Shown: positions 10,296 through 19,290, counted from the first letter of the stretch. The stretch: DNA of 64,000 nucleotides from Granulosicoccus sp045110515 (GCA_045110515.1 JBGCGD010000003.1:1-64000), one strand, 5' to 3'. Numbers and translations are program-made. The notes: a model not told the origin generated them from the sequence alone.

Positions 10296-10739
10296 CTAGG
10301 GTTGCTCCGTGATATTCAAGAATTCGGGTGACTGAACTAACGCACTGATGTCCAGCACACGGTGATTACGCCCCTTGCTGACAATGGCTCTTTCAGAAAA
10401 CGTCAAACTTCCGGCGCCCAAGGCGTCGTTTTCGTTGTCAGACAAGGGAACGCTACCCGCTTCCTTGTCACTCAAACCAACAATGGAATCCACCTGCAAA
10501 CCGGCAATACTGGCTGAAGGATCGAGTTCGAGTGTTCGACCTGAGGAAGAGCGTCTTCCTGCAAATGCTCCCATATCTGTAACCGGCAGCAACTTGCCGT
10601 GCGCGACAGCCAGTCCCTTAAACCAGTGGTTGGTTCCAGCGACTGCTTGAATGTTTAGGTCTTCGTGGATCGCTTTTACGAGACTCGATGGCGCTGCTAG
10701 GTCTAAACCTCCTGCATCAAACAACAAGTACTGAGTCAT
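10296..10739 (-). CDS. pilI: CheW-like adaptor PilI
   Basis: Coupling protein expected to link the PilJ receptor to ChpA. About 147 residues with a CheW pattern: MTQYLLFDAGGLDLAAP at the start, NHWFKGLAVAHGKLLPVTDMG in the middle and a final HRVLDISALV. I chose the ATG at 10739 over a TTG two codons upstream (10745). It is second in the operon, 15-21 bases after pilG, and four bases before pilJ. Confidence 0.85.
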   Translation of the reverse strand: MTQYLLFDAGGLDLAAPSSLVKAIHEDLNIQAVAGTNHWFKGLAVAHGKLLPVTDMGAFAGRRSSSGRTLELDPSASIAGLQVDSIVGLSDKEAGSVPLSDNENDALGAGSLTFSERAIVSKGRNHRVLDISALVQSPEFLNITEQP

Positions 10740-10760
10740 TAGCAAATGCCTATCGGTTTA

Positions 10761-11240
10761 TTAAGCGTCAGATGTTTCGTGTACTACCGCAACTGTGGAA
10801 CTTTTAACGGAACCCTTAGCAGTTTGTCCCAAGTGATGCGTCACGGCTGCTGTCAGGGTCTCTGCTGTAAACGGTTTAGACACGTGAGCATCACTACCCA
10901 CAACACGTGCTCTCGCCTTGTCGAACAATCCGTCTTTACTCGAGAGCATGACAACGGGTATGTCCCGGTAGTCGGCATTATTTTTTATAAGCGCACATGT
11001 TTGGTAGCCATCGAGGCGAGGCATCATGATATCCGCGAAAATTATGGCTGGCTTGTACTCCACAACTTTGGCCAGAGCTTCAAAACCATCAACTGCGGTT
11101 ACCACGTTGTAGCCTGCTGTGCTCAAAAAATTGCTGGCCGAGCGACGTATGGTCTTACTATCGTCAACTAACAGGACCGTAATATCGCCGAGCGAATTTG
11201 TCGGGGAAACGACATTGATCAGGTTGTCTGAACCTTTCAT
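10761..11240 (-). CDS. pilG: Single-domain response regulator PilG
   Basis: CheY-like receiver that passes the ChpA signal to the pilus extension machinery. The receiver carries VDDSKTIRR, phospho-Asp in ADIMMPRLDGYQTCALIKNN, and SSKDGLFDKARARVVGSD. This is nearly word for word Pseudomonas PilG, and unlike PilH. The frame is open to a GTG at 11270, but the ATG at 11240 has a GAGAG ribosome site seven bases upstream, giving about 160 residues. It is first of the operon and divergent from gshB. No PilH gene follows, unlike the pilGHIJ order in Pseudomonas. Confidence 0.9.
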   Translation of the reverse strand: MKGSDNLINVVSPTNSLGDITVLLVDDSKTIRRSASNFLSTAGYNVVTAVDGFEALAKVVEYKPAIIFADIMMPRLDGYQTCALIKNNADYRDIPVVMLSSKDGLFDKARARVVGSDAHVSKPFTAETLTAAVTHHLGQTAKGSVKSSTVAVVHETSDA

Positions 11241-11387
11241 GTAAAGCTCTCGTGTGTGAAGCCTACTCACCGGCCGGACAAGGGTATCCGATTAGTGCAC
11301 TAGACGTCACGAGAAATACACGAATAACACGCAATTTTAACGCTACATGCGATACTGGGCAGCTACAACATCAGGCTTTGAACAACG

Positions 11388-12383
11388 ATGAGTATCACGA
11401 TTGGAATCGTGATGGATCCGATTGAGACCATCACACCTTATAAGGACACTACTCTGGCCATGATGCTGGCCGCACAAGCACGCGGTTGGACCGTTCACTG
11501 TATAGATCAAAAAGATATGTACCTTGATCAGGGACGCGCTTTTGCCAGTCGCCGAAAAGTTAAGGTGTTTGACGACAATGCACATTGGTTCGAAGCAGAG
11601 GCGCACAAAGATGCCCCGCTAAGCGAACATGACATCATCCTGATGAGAAAGGACCCCCCTTTCGACATGGATTTTATTTACACCACGTACATTCTCGAAC
11701 GGGCCGCCACAGAAGGTGTCTACGTCAGTAACCGACCCAACTCTTTGCGCGATGTGAACGAAAAGCTCTACACCGCCTGGTTCAGCGAATTCTGCCCACC
11801 CACGTTAGTCACAACAAGCTCAGCTCGACTAAAAGAGTTCATTGCTCACCATCAAGATGCCATCATTAAACCTCTGGACGGGATGGGTGGTGCCGGCATT
11901 TTCCGTCTCACCCCAACCGACCCGAACCTAAATATTATTTTGGAACAGGCGACCCTCAACGACTCACGCCAGATCATGGCTCAGCGTTACGTCCCGGAAA
12001 TTAAAGATGGCGACAAACGTGTCCTAGTGGTTAACGGCCAAGCAGTACCGTATGCCTTGGCCAGAGTTCCAGCACAGGGCGAGACCCGTGGCAATCTGGC
12101 AGCCGGTGGCAGAGGCGTTCCTGTCGCGATCACTGACAAAGAGCGACGTATTGTTGACGCCGTATCGCCCTATCTTCTAGAGCGTGGTCTGCTCTTTGTT
12201 GGCCTGGATGTCATAGGCAGCTATCTAACAGAAATCAATGTCACCAGCCCCACATGCGTGCGCGAACTAGATGCACATATGCATAACGAAAATACAGACG
12301 CCAGCAACCGATCTGATGGCTACACTCCGGGTATCGCAGATATTTACCTAGATGCTCTGGAAGCAACTATAAAAGATACATGA
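11388..12383 (+). CDS. gshB: Glutathione synthetase
   Basis: ATP-grasp enzyme joining gamma-glutamylcysteine and glycine to make glutathione in the cytoplasm. The 331 residues include the N-terminal MSITIGIVMDPIETI, LRDVNEKLYTAWF, IIKPLDGMGGAGIFR (ATP-grasp core), VLVVNGQAVPYALAR and EINVTSPTCVREL, all typical of prokaryotic GshB. It is first gene of a long plus-strand operon and its stop overlaps the tonB start (ATGA). It lies divergent from pilG, exactly as in pseudomonads. Confidence 0.97.
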   Translation: MSITIGIVMDPIETITPYKDTTLAMMLAAQARGWTVHCIDQKDMYLDQGRAFASRRKVKVFDDNAHWFEAEAHKDAPLSEHDIILMRKDPPFDMDFIYTTYILERAATEGVYVSNRPNSLRDVNEKLYTAWFSEFCPPTLVTTSSARLKEFIAHHQDAIIKPLDGMGGAGIFRLTPTDPNLNIILEQATLNDSRQIMAQRYVPEIKDGDKRVLVVNGQAVPYALARVPAQGETRGNLAAGGRGVPVAITDKERRIVDAVSPYLLERGLLFVGLDVIGSYLTEINVTSPTCVRELDAHMHNENTDASNRSDGYTPGIADIYLDALEATIKDT

Positions 12384-13261
12384 TCGCAGCCGTCCTCACC
12401 AAATCCGATCGACAACCCGATGTACTGTCAATAGCACTTTTTGCAGCAGCCGCCCTGCACGCGATCGTGTTGCTGGGAATCAGCTTCAAACCATTTCTGG
12501 AAGAACTGCGTACACCTCCCTCTCTGGAGGTTGTACTGGTTCAAAAAGCCTCGGATGCAGAGGAACCGGAGGAGGCTGATTATCTGGCGCAAGCATCTCA
12601 GGATGGAGGCGGTGAAACCGATCAAAACACCCGACCCTCTTCGCCGTTTGCGAGCGAGTTTGAAACCGAGATAGATGGCATCGCCGCTACACCGGTTGAA
12701 GCCAGCGCCCCAGCGCCCTCAGAAGATGCTGCCGAAGAAATTGTCACGGCAGTTTTTGCCAACACGCTTGTGGAGACACAACTGAGCAGTGAAGCCACGG
12801 ACGAGATAGACGCCCCCAGCAGCAAATTCCTCGTGGAGCAAAGCTTAGCCATAGCCAACCTCACAGCCGAGATCGATCGCCAACAAGAAGAATTTGCCAA
12901 GCGACCGAAGAAAAAGCATATCAATGCACGCACCAAGGAAGCGGCCTCTGCCGAATACATGCACCAATGGGTCGAGCAGGTAGAACGCGTAGGAAATTTG
13001 AACTACCCGGATGCCGCCAGACGGAACAAGCTAACAGGTGCACTTATTCTGATTGTCGGCATTTATAAAAACGGAGAAATTGAGAGCATCACTGTGGACG
13101 AGTCTTCCGGGCACAAGTTGCTGGATGATTCAGCAGTCCGAATCGTCGAGCTAGCCGCGCCTTTTGAGCCCATGACTGGTAAGCTTGCTGGGGAAACCGA
13201 CATTTTATACATCATACGGACCTGGGAATTCCAAAGCTCCAACTCCGTCATCAGCTACTAG
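12380..13261 (+). CDS. TonB-family energy-transducing protein
   Basis: Inner-membrane protein of 293 residues: cytoplasmic start, one membrane anchor (about 16-37), a long acidic, Ala/Pro-rich periplasmic stretch with a basic coiled section, and a C-terminal TonB domain (NLNYPDAARRNKLTGALILIVGIYKNGEIESI). No exbB/exbD or receptor gene is adjacent. The same slot between gshB and yqgE in Pseudomonas aeruginosa holds tonB3, which has been connected to twitching motility. A role with the pili genes next door is therefore plausible but inferred from position only. Confidence 0.85.
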   Translation: MIAAVLTKSDRQPDVLSIALFAAAALHAIVLLGISFKPFLEELRTPPSLEVVLVQKASDAEEPEEADYLAQASQDGGGETDQNTRPSSPFASEFETEIDGIAATPVEASAPAPSEDAAEEIVTAVFANTLVETQLSSEATDEIDAPSSKFLVEQSLAIANLTAEIDRQQEEFAKRPKKKHINARTKEAASAEYMHQWVEQVERVGNLNYPDAARRNKLTGALILIVGIYKNGEIESITVDESSGHKLLDDSAVRIVELAAPFEPMTGKLAGETDILYIIRTWEFQSSNSVISY

Positions 13262-13311
13262 AATTTGCCGAAACTTGCTAAACAGCGTAAGCCGATTCAT
13301 AACCGCAAACC

Positions 13312-13863
13312 ATGAATCTGACTCATCATTTCCTTGTTTCGATGCCCCAGCTGCAAGATGGTTGTTTTAAGGACTCGCTGGTATACATTATCGACCACAG
13401 TGAGAACGGTGCTTTCGGTGTCATCGTTAACCAGGAAATGGAGATGAACCTAGGCGAGATCTTCACACAGCTCTCCATTTCCACCGCCGACAACACACTC
13501 GGTGAGAGTGCTGTCCTCAACGGCGGCCCGGTGGATGAAAGCCATGGTCTGGTATTGCACAAGCCTGGACAAAAATTTGAAATCACCCAAGACTTCAATG
13601 GCGGCGTTTCAGTGTCCAGCTCGCGGGATATCCTTGAGTCAATAGCAAAGCGCGAAACCCACTCCGATTACCTCGTAATACTGGGTCACGCCGGCTGGGC
13701 CGCCGGTCAACTGGAAATGGAAGTTGCCGAAAACGCCTGGCTCACTGTTGAGGCATCCACCAACATCTTATTCGACACCCCCATTGCAGACAGACGTCAG
13801 GCTGTGGGAAACCTTATTGGAGTGGATTTGAGCTCACTGGTAGGACACTCCGGAAATGCCTGA
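13312..13863 (+). CDS. YqgE/AlgH family protein
   Basis: A 183-residue member of the UPF0301/AlgH family: it starts with LTHHFLVSMPQLQDGCFKDSLVYI, then SENGAFGVIVNQ, LNGGPVDESHGLVLH and GHAGWAAGQLEMEVAENAWL, all family hallmarks. The biochemical function is not settled. It was once linked to alginate regulation in Pseudomonas. It overlaps ruvX by eight bases and follows tonB by 50 bp, so it is probably in the gshB-pyr transcript. Confidence 0.93.
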   Translation: MNLTHHFLVSMPQLQDGCFKDSLVYIIDHSENGAFGVIVNQEMEMNLGEIFTQLSISTADNTLGESAVLNGGPVDESHGLVLHKPGQKFEITQDFNGGVSVSSSRDILESIAKRETHSDYLVILGHAGWAAGQLEMEVAENAWLTVEASTNILFDTPIADRRQAVGNLIGVDLSSLVGHSGNA

Positions 13864-14302
13864 GCGTGCCAAAGGCACCTGTGTCGCTTTCGATTTCGGA
13901 ACCCGCAGAATAGGTCTTGCTGTAGGTGAATTCCGCCTCCAAACAGCCTCACCTATTGGCGTTGTCAAAAATACTAACGGCACGCCAGATTGGCCAGCCA
14001 TTGACGATTACATTGAACAATGGAAACCAAGCGATCTTGTCGTCGGTTGGCCATTGACAGAAAATCTACAAGAACAAACCATTACTTATCACGTAAAAGG
14101 CTTTATTAAACGCCTGACCAAACGTTACGGCCTTCCAGTTCACAAAGCCGACGAACGATTCAGCTCGATGGCCGCTCAAGCCGAAATTAAAAATATGCGA
14201 AGCAGTGGGCAGCGCAAACGCAAGACAACACATGCAGATGTCGATACACTCGCGGCCGCCCTTATACTCGAATCTTGGTTTGCCATGGAATCTCAACAGT
14301 GA
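13856..14302 (+). CDS. ruvX: RuvX/YqgF Holliday junction resolvase-like nuclease
   Basis: RNase H-fold protein of 148 residues. The first strand has the catalytic-type AFDFGTRRIGLAVGE, the middle VVGWPLTE, then DERFSS and the final DVDTLAAALILESW, giving the expected set of acidic residues. Family members act on branched DNA or in 16S rRNA 5' end maturation. Translation is probably coupled on both sides: eight-base overlap with yqgE and GTGA overlap with pyrR. Confidence 0.94.
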   Translation: MPERAKGTCVAFDFGTRRIGLAVGEFRLQTASPIGVVKNTNGTPDWPAIDDYIEQWKPSDLVVGWPLTENLQEQTITYHVKGFIKRLTKRYGLPVHKADERFSSMAAQAEIKNMRSSGQRKRKTTHADVDTLAAALILESWFAMESQQ

Positions 14303-14832
14303 ACGAGACCGGTACAACAGTTTTTGATACTCAAACCGTCAACAGTTGGCTCGACGGCATGCTAGCCCCTTTAATGCAATTATTTGATGAGCAAACGCCA
14401 ATTGCCCTCATCGGCATACGGCGAGGCGGCATCGATATAGGAACCCATTTACTTGCAGAATTGAAAGCGCAAGGTGTCTCGGTAGAAGAAGAGTTGGGAG
14501 AACTCAACATCGCGTTCTACAGAGACGACTTCAGCTCCGTTGGCCTGCATCCGGTTGTCGGTCCATCGCAGGTTCCATTTGATATTGAAGACAAACACAT
14601 TGTTCTCGTCGATGACGTGTTGGGCACAGGGCGTACCGTGCGCGCTGCCATGAATGAGATATTTGACTATGGCCGCCCGGCAAAAATTACGCTTGCTGTG
14701 TTAGTTGAACGGCAAGGACACGAGCTTCCTATTCGCGCTGATGTTGTCGGACATTCTCTAGATGTCGGCAAGAATGAATACATCGATCTGGACGCATCGA
14801 CAATGCAAGTTAGCGTGGGCAAAAAATCATGA
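14299..14832 (+). CDS. pyrR: PyrR, uracil phosphoribosyltransferase-like pyrimidine regulator
   Basis: Phosphoribosyltransferase-fold protein of about 178 residues. The PRPP-binding loop is IVLVDDVLGTGRTVRAAMNEI, and LIGIRRGGIDIG near the start is typical of PyrR. The frame is open to 14275, but the GTG at 14299 that overlaps the ruvX stop (GTGA) fits the family length and the tight spacing of this operon. In gram-positives PyrR is an RNA-binding attenuator; in gammaproteobacteria its regulatory role is less clear. It overlaps pyrB by four bases. Confidence 0.9.
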   Translation: MNETGTTVFDTQTVNSWLDGMLAPLMQLFDEQTPIALIGIRRGGIDIGTHLLAELKAQGVSVEEELGELNIAFYRDDFSSVGLHPVVGPSQVPFDIEDKHIVLVDDVLGTGRTVRAAMNEIFDYGRPAKITLAVLVERQGHELPIRADVVGHSLDVGKNEYIDLDASTMQVSVGKKS

Positions 14833-15809
14833 GTCTTGCAGATCCGCAGTTTAACGCGCTGGGTGAGCTCCATCATTTCATCGATATTGATGGGTTGGAT
14901 AAAAGTCTCTTAACGCAAATTCTAGACACGGCAGAAGGCTTTGCAGGGGTGAACGATCGCACGATAAAAAACGTGCCGTTACTACGCGGTAAAACGGTTG
15001 CAAATTTGTTTTTCGAGAACAGCACACGAACTCGCACTGCGTTTGAACTTGCCGCCAAACGACTGAGCGCCGATGTACTCAACGTTGACTTAGTGACCTC
15101 TTCAACGAACAAGGGTGAGTCTTTACTCGACACCTTGCACGTACTTGAAGCATTGCAATGCGACATGTTCGTTGTGCGACATGGAGAGTCCGGGGCTGCC
15201 CACTTTATCGCCAGGCACGTCTCACCTTCCATTAATGTCATTAATGGTGGTGACGGACAACACTCCCACCCGACTCAGGGCATGCTGGACATGTTCACCA
15301 TCAGAAGGCATAAGGGAGACTTCAGTAATTTGTGTGTTGTATTGATTGGCGACATTCGGCATTCGCGGGTTGCTCGCTCTGATATATCAGCGTTGGTTAA
15401 ACTCGGCACTGGAGAAGTGCGCGTAGTTGGCCCCAGAACACTTGTCCCATCCGATGTTGAATCCTTAGGGGTCACTATTTTTCCAACCTTGGAAAAAGCC
15501 TTGGTCGGTGCCGATGTCATCATGGGACTGCGACTTCAAAAAGAACGCATGCGTACAGCAACGGTACCAAGCTCTGGTGAATTTTACCGAACCTATGGCT
15601 TGTCCCCCGAGAGGCTGGCGCTGGCAAAACCTGATGCTCTGATCATGCATCCCGGCCCCACCAATAGAGGGGTAGAAATAGCGGGCAGTGTAGCCGATGG
15701 GAAACAATCAGTAATCCTTGAGCAAGTGACCTACGGTATTGCGGTGCGAATGGCGGTGATGTCCATTGTCATGGGCAATGCCACTAACCTGCGGCGGGCA
15801 CAGTCGTGA
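14829..15809 (+). CDS. pyrB: Aspartate carbamoyltransferase catalytic subunit
   Basis: Second step of pyrimidine synthesis: carbamoyl phosphate plus aspartate to carbamoyl aspartate. The 326 residues include FENSTRTRTAFELAA (carbamoyl phosphate loop), NGGDGQHSHPTQGMLDMFTI and MHPGPTNRGVEIA. The N-terminal extension before the core resembles Pseudomonas PyrB, which assembles with PyrC' rather than PyrI. No pyrI gene is present, but a pyrC' gene overlaps by four bases, so a class A dodecameric enzyme is expected. Confidence 0.96.
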   Translation: MSLADPQFNALGELHHFIDIDGLDKSLLTQILDTAEGFAGVNDRTIKNVPLLRGKTVANLFFENSTRTRTAFELAAKRLSADVLNVDLVTSSTNKGESLLDTLHVLEALQCDMFVVRHGESGAAHFIARHVSPSINVINGGDGQHSHPTQGMLDMFTIRRHKGDFSNLCVVLIGDIRHSRVARSDISALVKLGTGEVRVVGPRTLVPSDVESLGVTIFPTLEKALVGADVIMGLRLQKERMRTATVPSSGEFYRTYGLSPERLALAKPDALIMHPGPTNRGVEIAGSVADGKQSVILEQVTYGIAVRMAVMSIVMGNATNLRRAQS

Positions 15810-17122
15810 GCATAACTACTGAACAAGTTGTCATCATCGACCGGGTTCAACTACTCGATAACGATACCGAGCACCGGATTACTATTCGTGATGGTCACGT
15901 TGAATCTATCGTCGCCAGCTCGGATGCGTCCAAAGAAACTGGAGCTAATGTTCTAGTCATTGATGGGCAGGGACAAACCGCGGTACGTGGACTCTGCGAT
16001 TTATACTCGCGTCTTCGCGAACCCGGGCTCACACGCAAAGGGTCTATTGCCACTGAATCGCAAGCGGCCCTCGCATCAGGCTTTACCAAGGTGCTTTGCT
16101 CACCGGATACTCAGCCCACCATCGATAGCATCGCAACCGTTCAGCTTATACGACAACGCGCAGAAGCTGCTCAAGGCGCAGAGATACTTCCCATTGCAGC
16201 CTTAACGGTCGGTTTAGCTGGCGAGCAACTTAGCGAACTGGCAACCCTACAAGCAGCGGGTTGTCCTGCTGCAAGTCAGGCCGATGTCCCCGTGGGCAAC
16301 ACGAATGTTTTGTACAGCGCCATGGAGTATGCAGCCTCCTTTTCCATGCCTTTGTTCATGACGGCCCGAGACTCTCAGCTAGGTGCCGGTGGTTGCGCAC
16401 ACGCCGGAGCTATGGCAACAAAACTTGGGCTACCCAGTATTCCTGTCGCTGCAGAAACGGTGGCACTGGCACGCTTGTTAGAGTTGTGTCGTGAAACCGA
16501 GTGTCGTCTGCATATTTCACGCATAAGCTCGGCGCGTTCCCTTCAGATGATCGATGCCGCGAAGCAAGCCGCCTTGCCGGTTACTTGCGATGTCGCGCTT
16601 CATCATCTGTTCTTCACGGACGAGCAGTTAGCCGGATACGATTCAACCTTCCACAGTGAGGTGCCATTTCGCAGCCTTGCCGATCGTGACGCTTTGCGCG
16701 AGGGTTTACGTACAGGGATCATCGATGCGATCTGTACCGATCATGCGCCGCATGACAGAGATGCCAGCCTCGCCCCTTTCCCTGCCACGGAGCCGGGATT
16801 GTCTGCCTATCACTGGGCACTGCCCTTAATCTTACAGTTGCCCGAATTGGTAGACCTGCCATTAAATCAGGTATTCGAAAAACTCAGCGCTGCGCCTCGC
16901 AGAATTATTGATGGCGCAGAGCACACCGGTATGACTGAAGGTGAGCAGGCGGACTTTTTCTTATTGAACAAAGATGCAGCCGTTGACCCGATGAAAGTGT
17001 CGCTTGCATCTGTTGGCACTAATCACCCACTGAATATTCACAGTGCACAATCGCTCGGCCTGAGCCCCATGCTTGGACGAGTTTCACATGCGTTTCTGCA
17101 ATCACGACACCACTCGTTTTAA
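15806..17122 (+). CDS. pyrC': Inactive dihydroorotase-like subunit PyrC'
   Basis: A 438-residue amidohydrolase-fold protein that starts at a GTG overlapping the pyrB stop. The metal-binding HxH of active type I dihydroorotases (DxHxHxRxPG) is here DLYSRLREPG, so Tyr67 and Arg69 replace both histidines; a later DHAPHD motif is kept. Loss of the HxH together with the pyrB overlap marks it as PyrC', which in Pseudomonas holds the PyrB trimers together without catalysing the dihydroorotase step. A separate active pyrC must exist elsewhere in the genome. Confidence 0.9.
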   Translation: MSITTEQVVIIDRVQLLDNDTEHRITIRDGHVESIVASSDASKETGANVLVIDGQGQTAVRGLCDLYSRLREPGLTRKGSIATESQAALASGFTKVLCSPDTQPTIDSIATVQLIRQRAEAAQGAEILPIAALTVGLAGEQLSELATLQAAGCPAASQADVPVGNTNVLYSAMEYAASFSMPLFMTARDSQLGAGGCAHAGAMATKLGLPSIPVAAETVALARLLELCRETECRLHISRISSARSLQMIDAAKQAALPVTCDVALHHLFFTDEQLAGYDSTFHSEVPFRSLADRDALREGLRTGIIDAICTDHAPHDRDASLAPFPATEPGLSAYHWALPLILQLPELVDLPLNQVFEKLSAAPRRIIDGAEHTGMTEGEQADFFLLNKDAAVDPMKVSLASVGTNHPLNIHSAQSLGLSPMLGRVSHAFLQSRHHSF

Positions 17123-17140
17123 AACCAGGTATATAACTCC

Positions 17141-17743
17141 ATGAGAGACGCAGAAGAACATAAAAAAGCTATGCAGTCTCTGCAGGAAGAGCAAAAGAAA
17201 AAAGTTAAGGAGGCTGAACACGCTGATCGCGGTTTAGTACTGGTTCACACCGGCAATGGCAAAGGCAAATCCAGCTCTGCATTTGGTGTGGCGGCTAGAG
17301 CGTTAGGCTGGGGTAACCAAGTTGCCGTCATACAATTTATTAAAGGCACTTGGAAAACGGGAGAACGTGAATTTTTCAACAAATTCCCCGAACAGTTGCA
17401 TTGGCATACTATGGGTGAAGGCTTTACCTGGAATACACAAGACCTCGATAGAGATATTGCTGCTGCAACTGCCGCCTTTGAAAAAGCCGTAACAATCATG
17501 CAAAGTGGTGACTACGATCTTGTCATTCTTGACGAAATCAATATTGCATTGCGCTATGACTATTTAGACGTGGAAAAAGTCATCGCTGGCGTGCAATCAC
17601 GCGATGCTCGGACCAGTGTCATCCTGACAGGACGGGATGCCAAACCTGCGCTGATGGACATGGCTGATCTTGTTAGCGAAATGAAAGAAATCAAACACCC
17701 TTTCCAGGCTGGTATAAAGGCAAAACAAGGAATTGATTTCTAG
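17141..17743 (+). CDS. cobO: Cob(I)yrinic acid a,c-diamide adenosyltransferase
   Basis: CobA/CobO/BtuR family enzyme that transfers the 5'-deoxyadenosyl group of ATP to reduced corrinoid, used in both cobalamin synthesis and salvage. Of 200 residues, the first 30 form a charged helix (EEHKKAMQSLQEEQKKK), followed by the Walker A GNGKGKSSSAFG, VIQFIKGTWKTGE and VILDEINIAL (Walker B). It starts 18 bp after pyrC' and precedes cobQ by 39 bp. I see no cobalamin riboswitch in the short gap upstream. Confidence 0.95.
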   Translation: MRDAEEHKKAMQSLQEEQKKKVKEAEHADRGLVLVHTGNGKGKSSSAFGVAARALGWGNQVAVIQFIKGTWKTGEREFFNKFPEQLHWHTMGEGFTWNTQDLDRDIAAATAAFEKAVTIMQSGDYDLVILDEINIALRYDYLDVEKVIAGVQSRDARTSVILTGRDAKPALMDMADLVSEMKEIKHPFQAGIKAKQGIDF

Positions 17744-17782
17744 TTTTTAGTTCCTGCCTACTTTGTTAATAAATGAGCGGCC

Positions 17783-19270
17783 ATGACTGCGCGCGTACTG
17801 ATGTTCCAGGGCACAGGCTCTGATGTTGGAAAATCCACATTAGTTGCGGGGCTGTGTCGAATAGCTAAACGACAAGGGATATCCGTCGCCCCTTTCAAGC
17901 CGCAAAACATGTCTAACAATGCAGCCGCCTGTATTGACGGAGGTGAAATAGGCCGCGCTCAGGCTTTACAAGCACGGGCTGCAGGCCTTGAACTACACGT
18001 TGACTTCAACCCAGTATTACTCAAGCCGCAAAGTGACCGTACAGCTCAGATTGTTGTTCACGGCAAAGTACTGGATACCATTTCTGCCTCAGATTATATG
18101 AATAAGCAGCGACAGCATCTTATGGATTCCGTTGTCGATAGTTTTACGCGTCTGAGCAATAGCTATGATTTGGTGTTAGTGGAAGGCGCGGGAAGCACCG
18201 CTGAGACGAACTTACGCTCACGCGACATAGCGAATATGGGTTTTGCACAGCGCGTTAAATCACCTGTCTGTTTGATTGGCGATATTGATAGAGGCGGAGT
18301 TATCGCCTCTATAGTAGGTACTAAAACGGTCATTGATGCCAGCGATGCTGCGTTGATTAAAAGCTTTGTGATTAACCGGTTTCGCGGTGATCCTAGATTG
18401 TTCGACGACGGGGTGGTTGACATTGAAACCATGAGCGGATGGCCCTGCAGAGGTGTAGTCCCATGGTTACCATCAGCATTAAAGCTTCCTCAGGAAGATG
18501 CTGTCGTATTAGAACAACATCATGAGTCTCACGGCAGGCAAGGCGGTAAGATCCGAATAGCGGTCCCTATGCTCTCGCGGATTGCCAACTTTGATGACAT
18601 GGACCCCTTACGACTAGAGCCGAACGTTGAGCTGGGTTTTGTAAGACCCGGCACCCCTATCCCCAAAGACATAGATGCCATCATCATTCCTGGCACTAAA
18701 TCCACGGTGGGTGATTTAGCCTTTTTAAAAGCGCAAGGATGGCATCACGACATTATTGCCTTCGCTCGACAAGGTGGACATGTGACTGGAGTATGCGGCG
18801 GCTATCAGCTACTTGGAAAACACATTCATGACCCTGAAGGTGTAGACGGTGATGCTGGCAGTGTTAAGGGACTTGGGTTATTAGATATAGAGACGACTAT
18901 GCTGGCAAACAAGCAGACTCGTCAAGTTCACGGTAGTTGCGGCCGCAGTGGTACGCCACTATCAGGTTATGAGATACACGCGGGTACAAGTACCGGACGC
19001 GACACGCAAACCCCCATGACCATACTCGATAACACTCCCGATGGTGCGATGAACGCGCAAGGCAACGTTGAAGGTACCTACGTGCACGGCCTGTTCAGCA
19101 GTGACGAGTTTAGAGCGAGCTGGTTAAATCGGCTTAAGCGGGACACTGCGAGTGGTCTTAACTACGAAACAACCGTAGAAAACGAACTGGACACCCTCGC
19201 GGATGGTTTGGAAGAATCACTAGACGTGACTGCGCTTTTCAACGATGCCGATGTGCCGCAAATACCTTAG
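17783..19270 (+). CDS. cobQ: Cobyric acid synthase
   Basis: Glutamine-dependent amidase that amidates four side chains of adenosylcobyrinic acid diamide. The 495 residues are complete: an N-terminal ATP-binding dethiobiotin synthetase-like domain (FQGTGSDVGKSTLVAGLCR, PFKPQNMSNNA, EGAGS) and a C-terminal glutaminase domain with nucleophile Cys near 337 in VTGVCGGYQLLG and the catalytic His in GTYVHGLF. It is next to cobO; the other corrin genes are not in the window. It converges on tdk. Confidence 0.96.
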   Translation: MTARVLMFQGTGSDVGKSTLVAGLCRIAKRQGISVAPFKPQNMSNNAAACIDGGEIGRAQALQARAAGLELHVDFNPVLLKPQSDRTAQIVVHGKVLDTISASDYMNKQRQHLMDSVVDSFTRLSNSYDLVLVEGAGSTAETNLRSRDIANMGFAQRVKSPVCLIGDIDRGGVIASIVGTKTVIDASDAALIKSFVINRFRGDPRLFDDGVVDIETMSGWPCRGVVPWLPSALKLPQEDAVVLEQHHESHGRQGGKIRIAVPMLSRIANFDDMDPLRLEPNVELGFVRPGTPIPKDIDAIIIPGTKSTVGDLAFLKAQGWHHDIIAFARQGGHVTGVCGGYQLLGKHIHDPEGVDGDAGSVKGLGLLDIETTMLANKQTRQVHGSCGRSGTPLSGYEIHAGTSTGRDTQTPMTILDNTPDGAMNAQGNVEGTYVHGLFSSDEFRASWLNRLKRDTASGLNYETTVENELDTLADGLEESLDVTALFNDADVPQIP

Positions 19271-19290
19271 GCTAAGTAATCTTACTTAGC
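19271..19290. terminator. Palindrome at the cobQ/tdk convergence
   Basis: GCTAAGTAA (19271-19279) and TTACTTAGC (19282-19290) form a perfect nine-pair stem with a two-base centre, directly between the convergent stops and overlapping the tdk stop codon. There is no T-run, so a role as a bidirectional terminator is likely but not certain. Confidence 0.4.

Noticed and set aside
10746..11171. A 141-residue plus-strand frame opposite pilG
   Set aside because: Covers the well-conserved receiver domain in antisense; Cys/His-rich and without a known motif.
17123..17140. Cobalamin riboswitch upstream of cobO
   Set aside because: Only 18 bases separate pyrC' and cobO, far too short for a riboswitch, and no B12-box is seen nearby.
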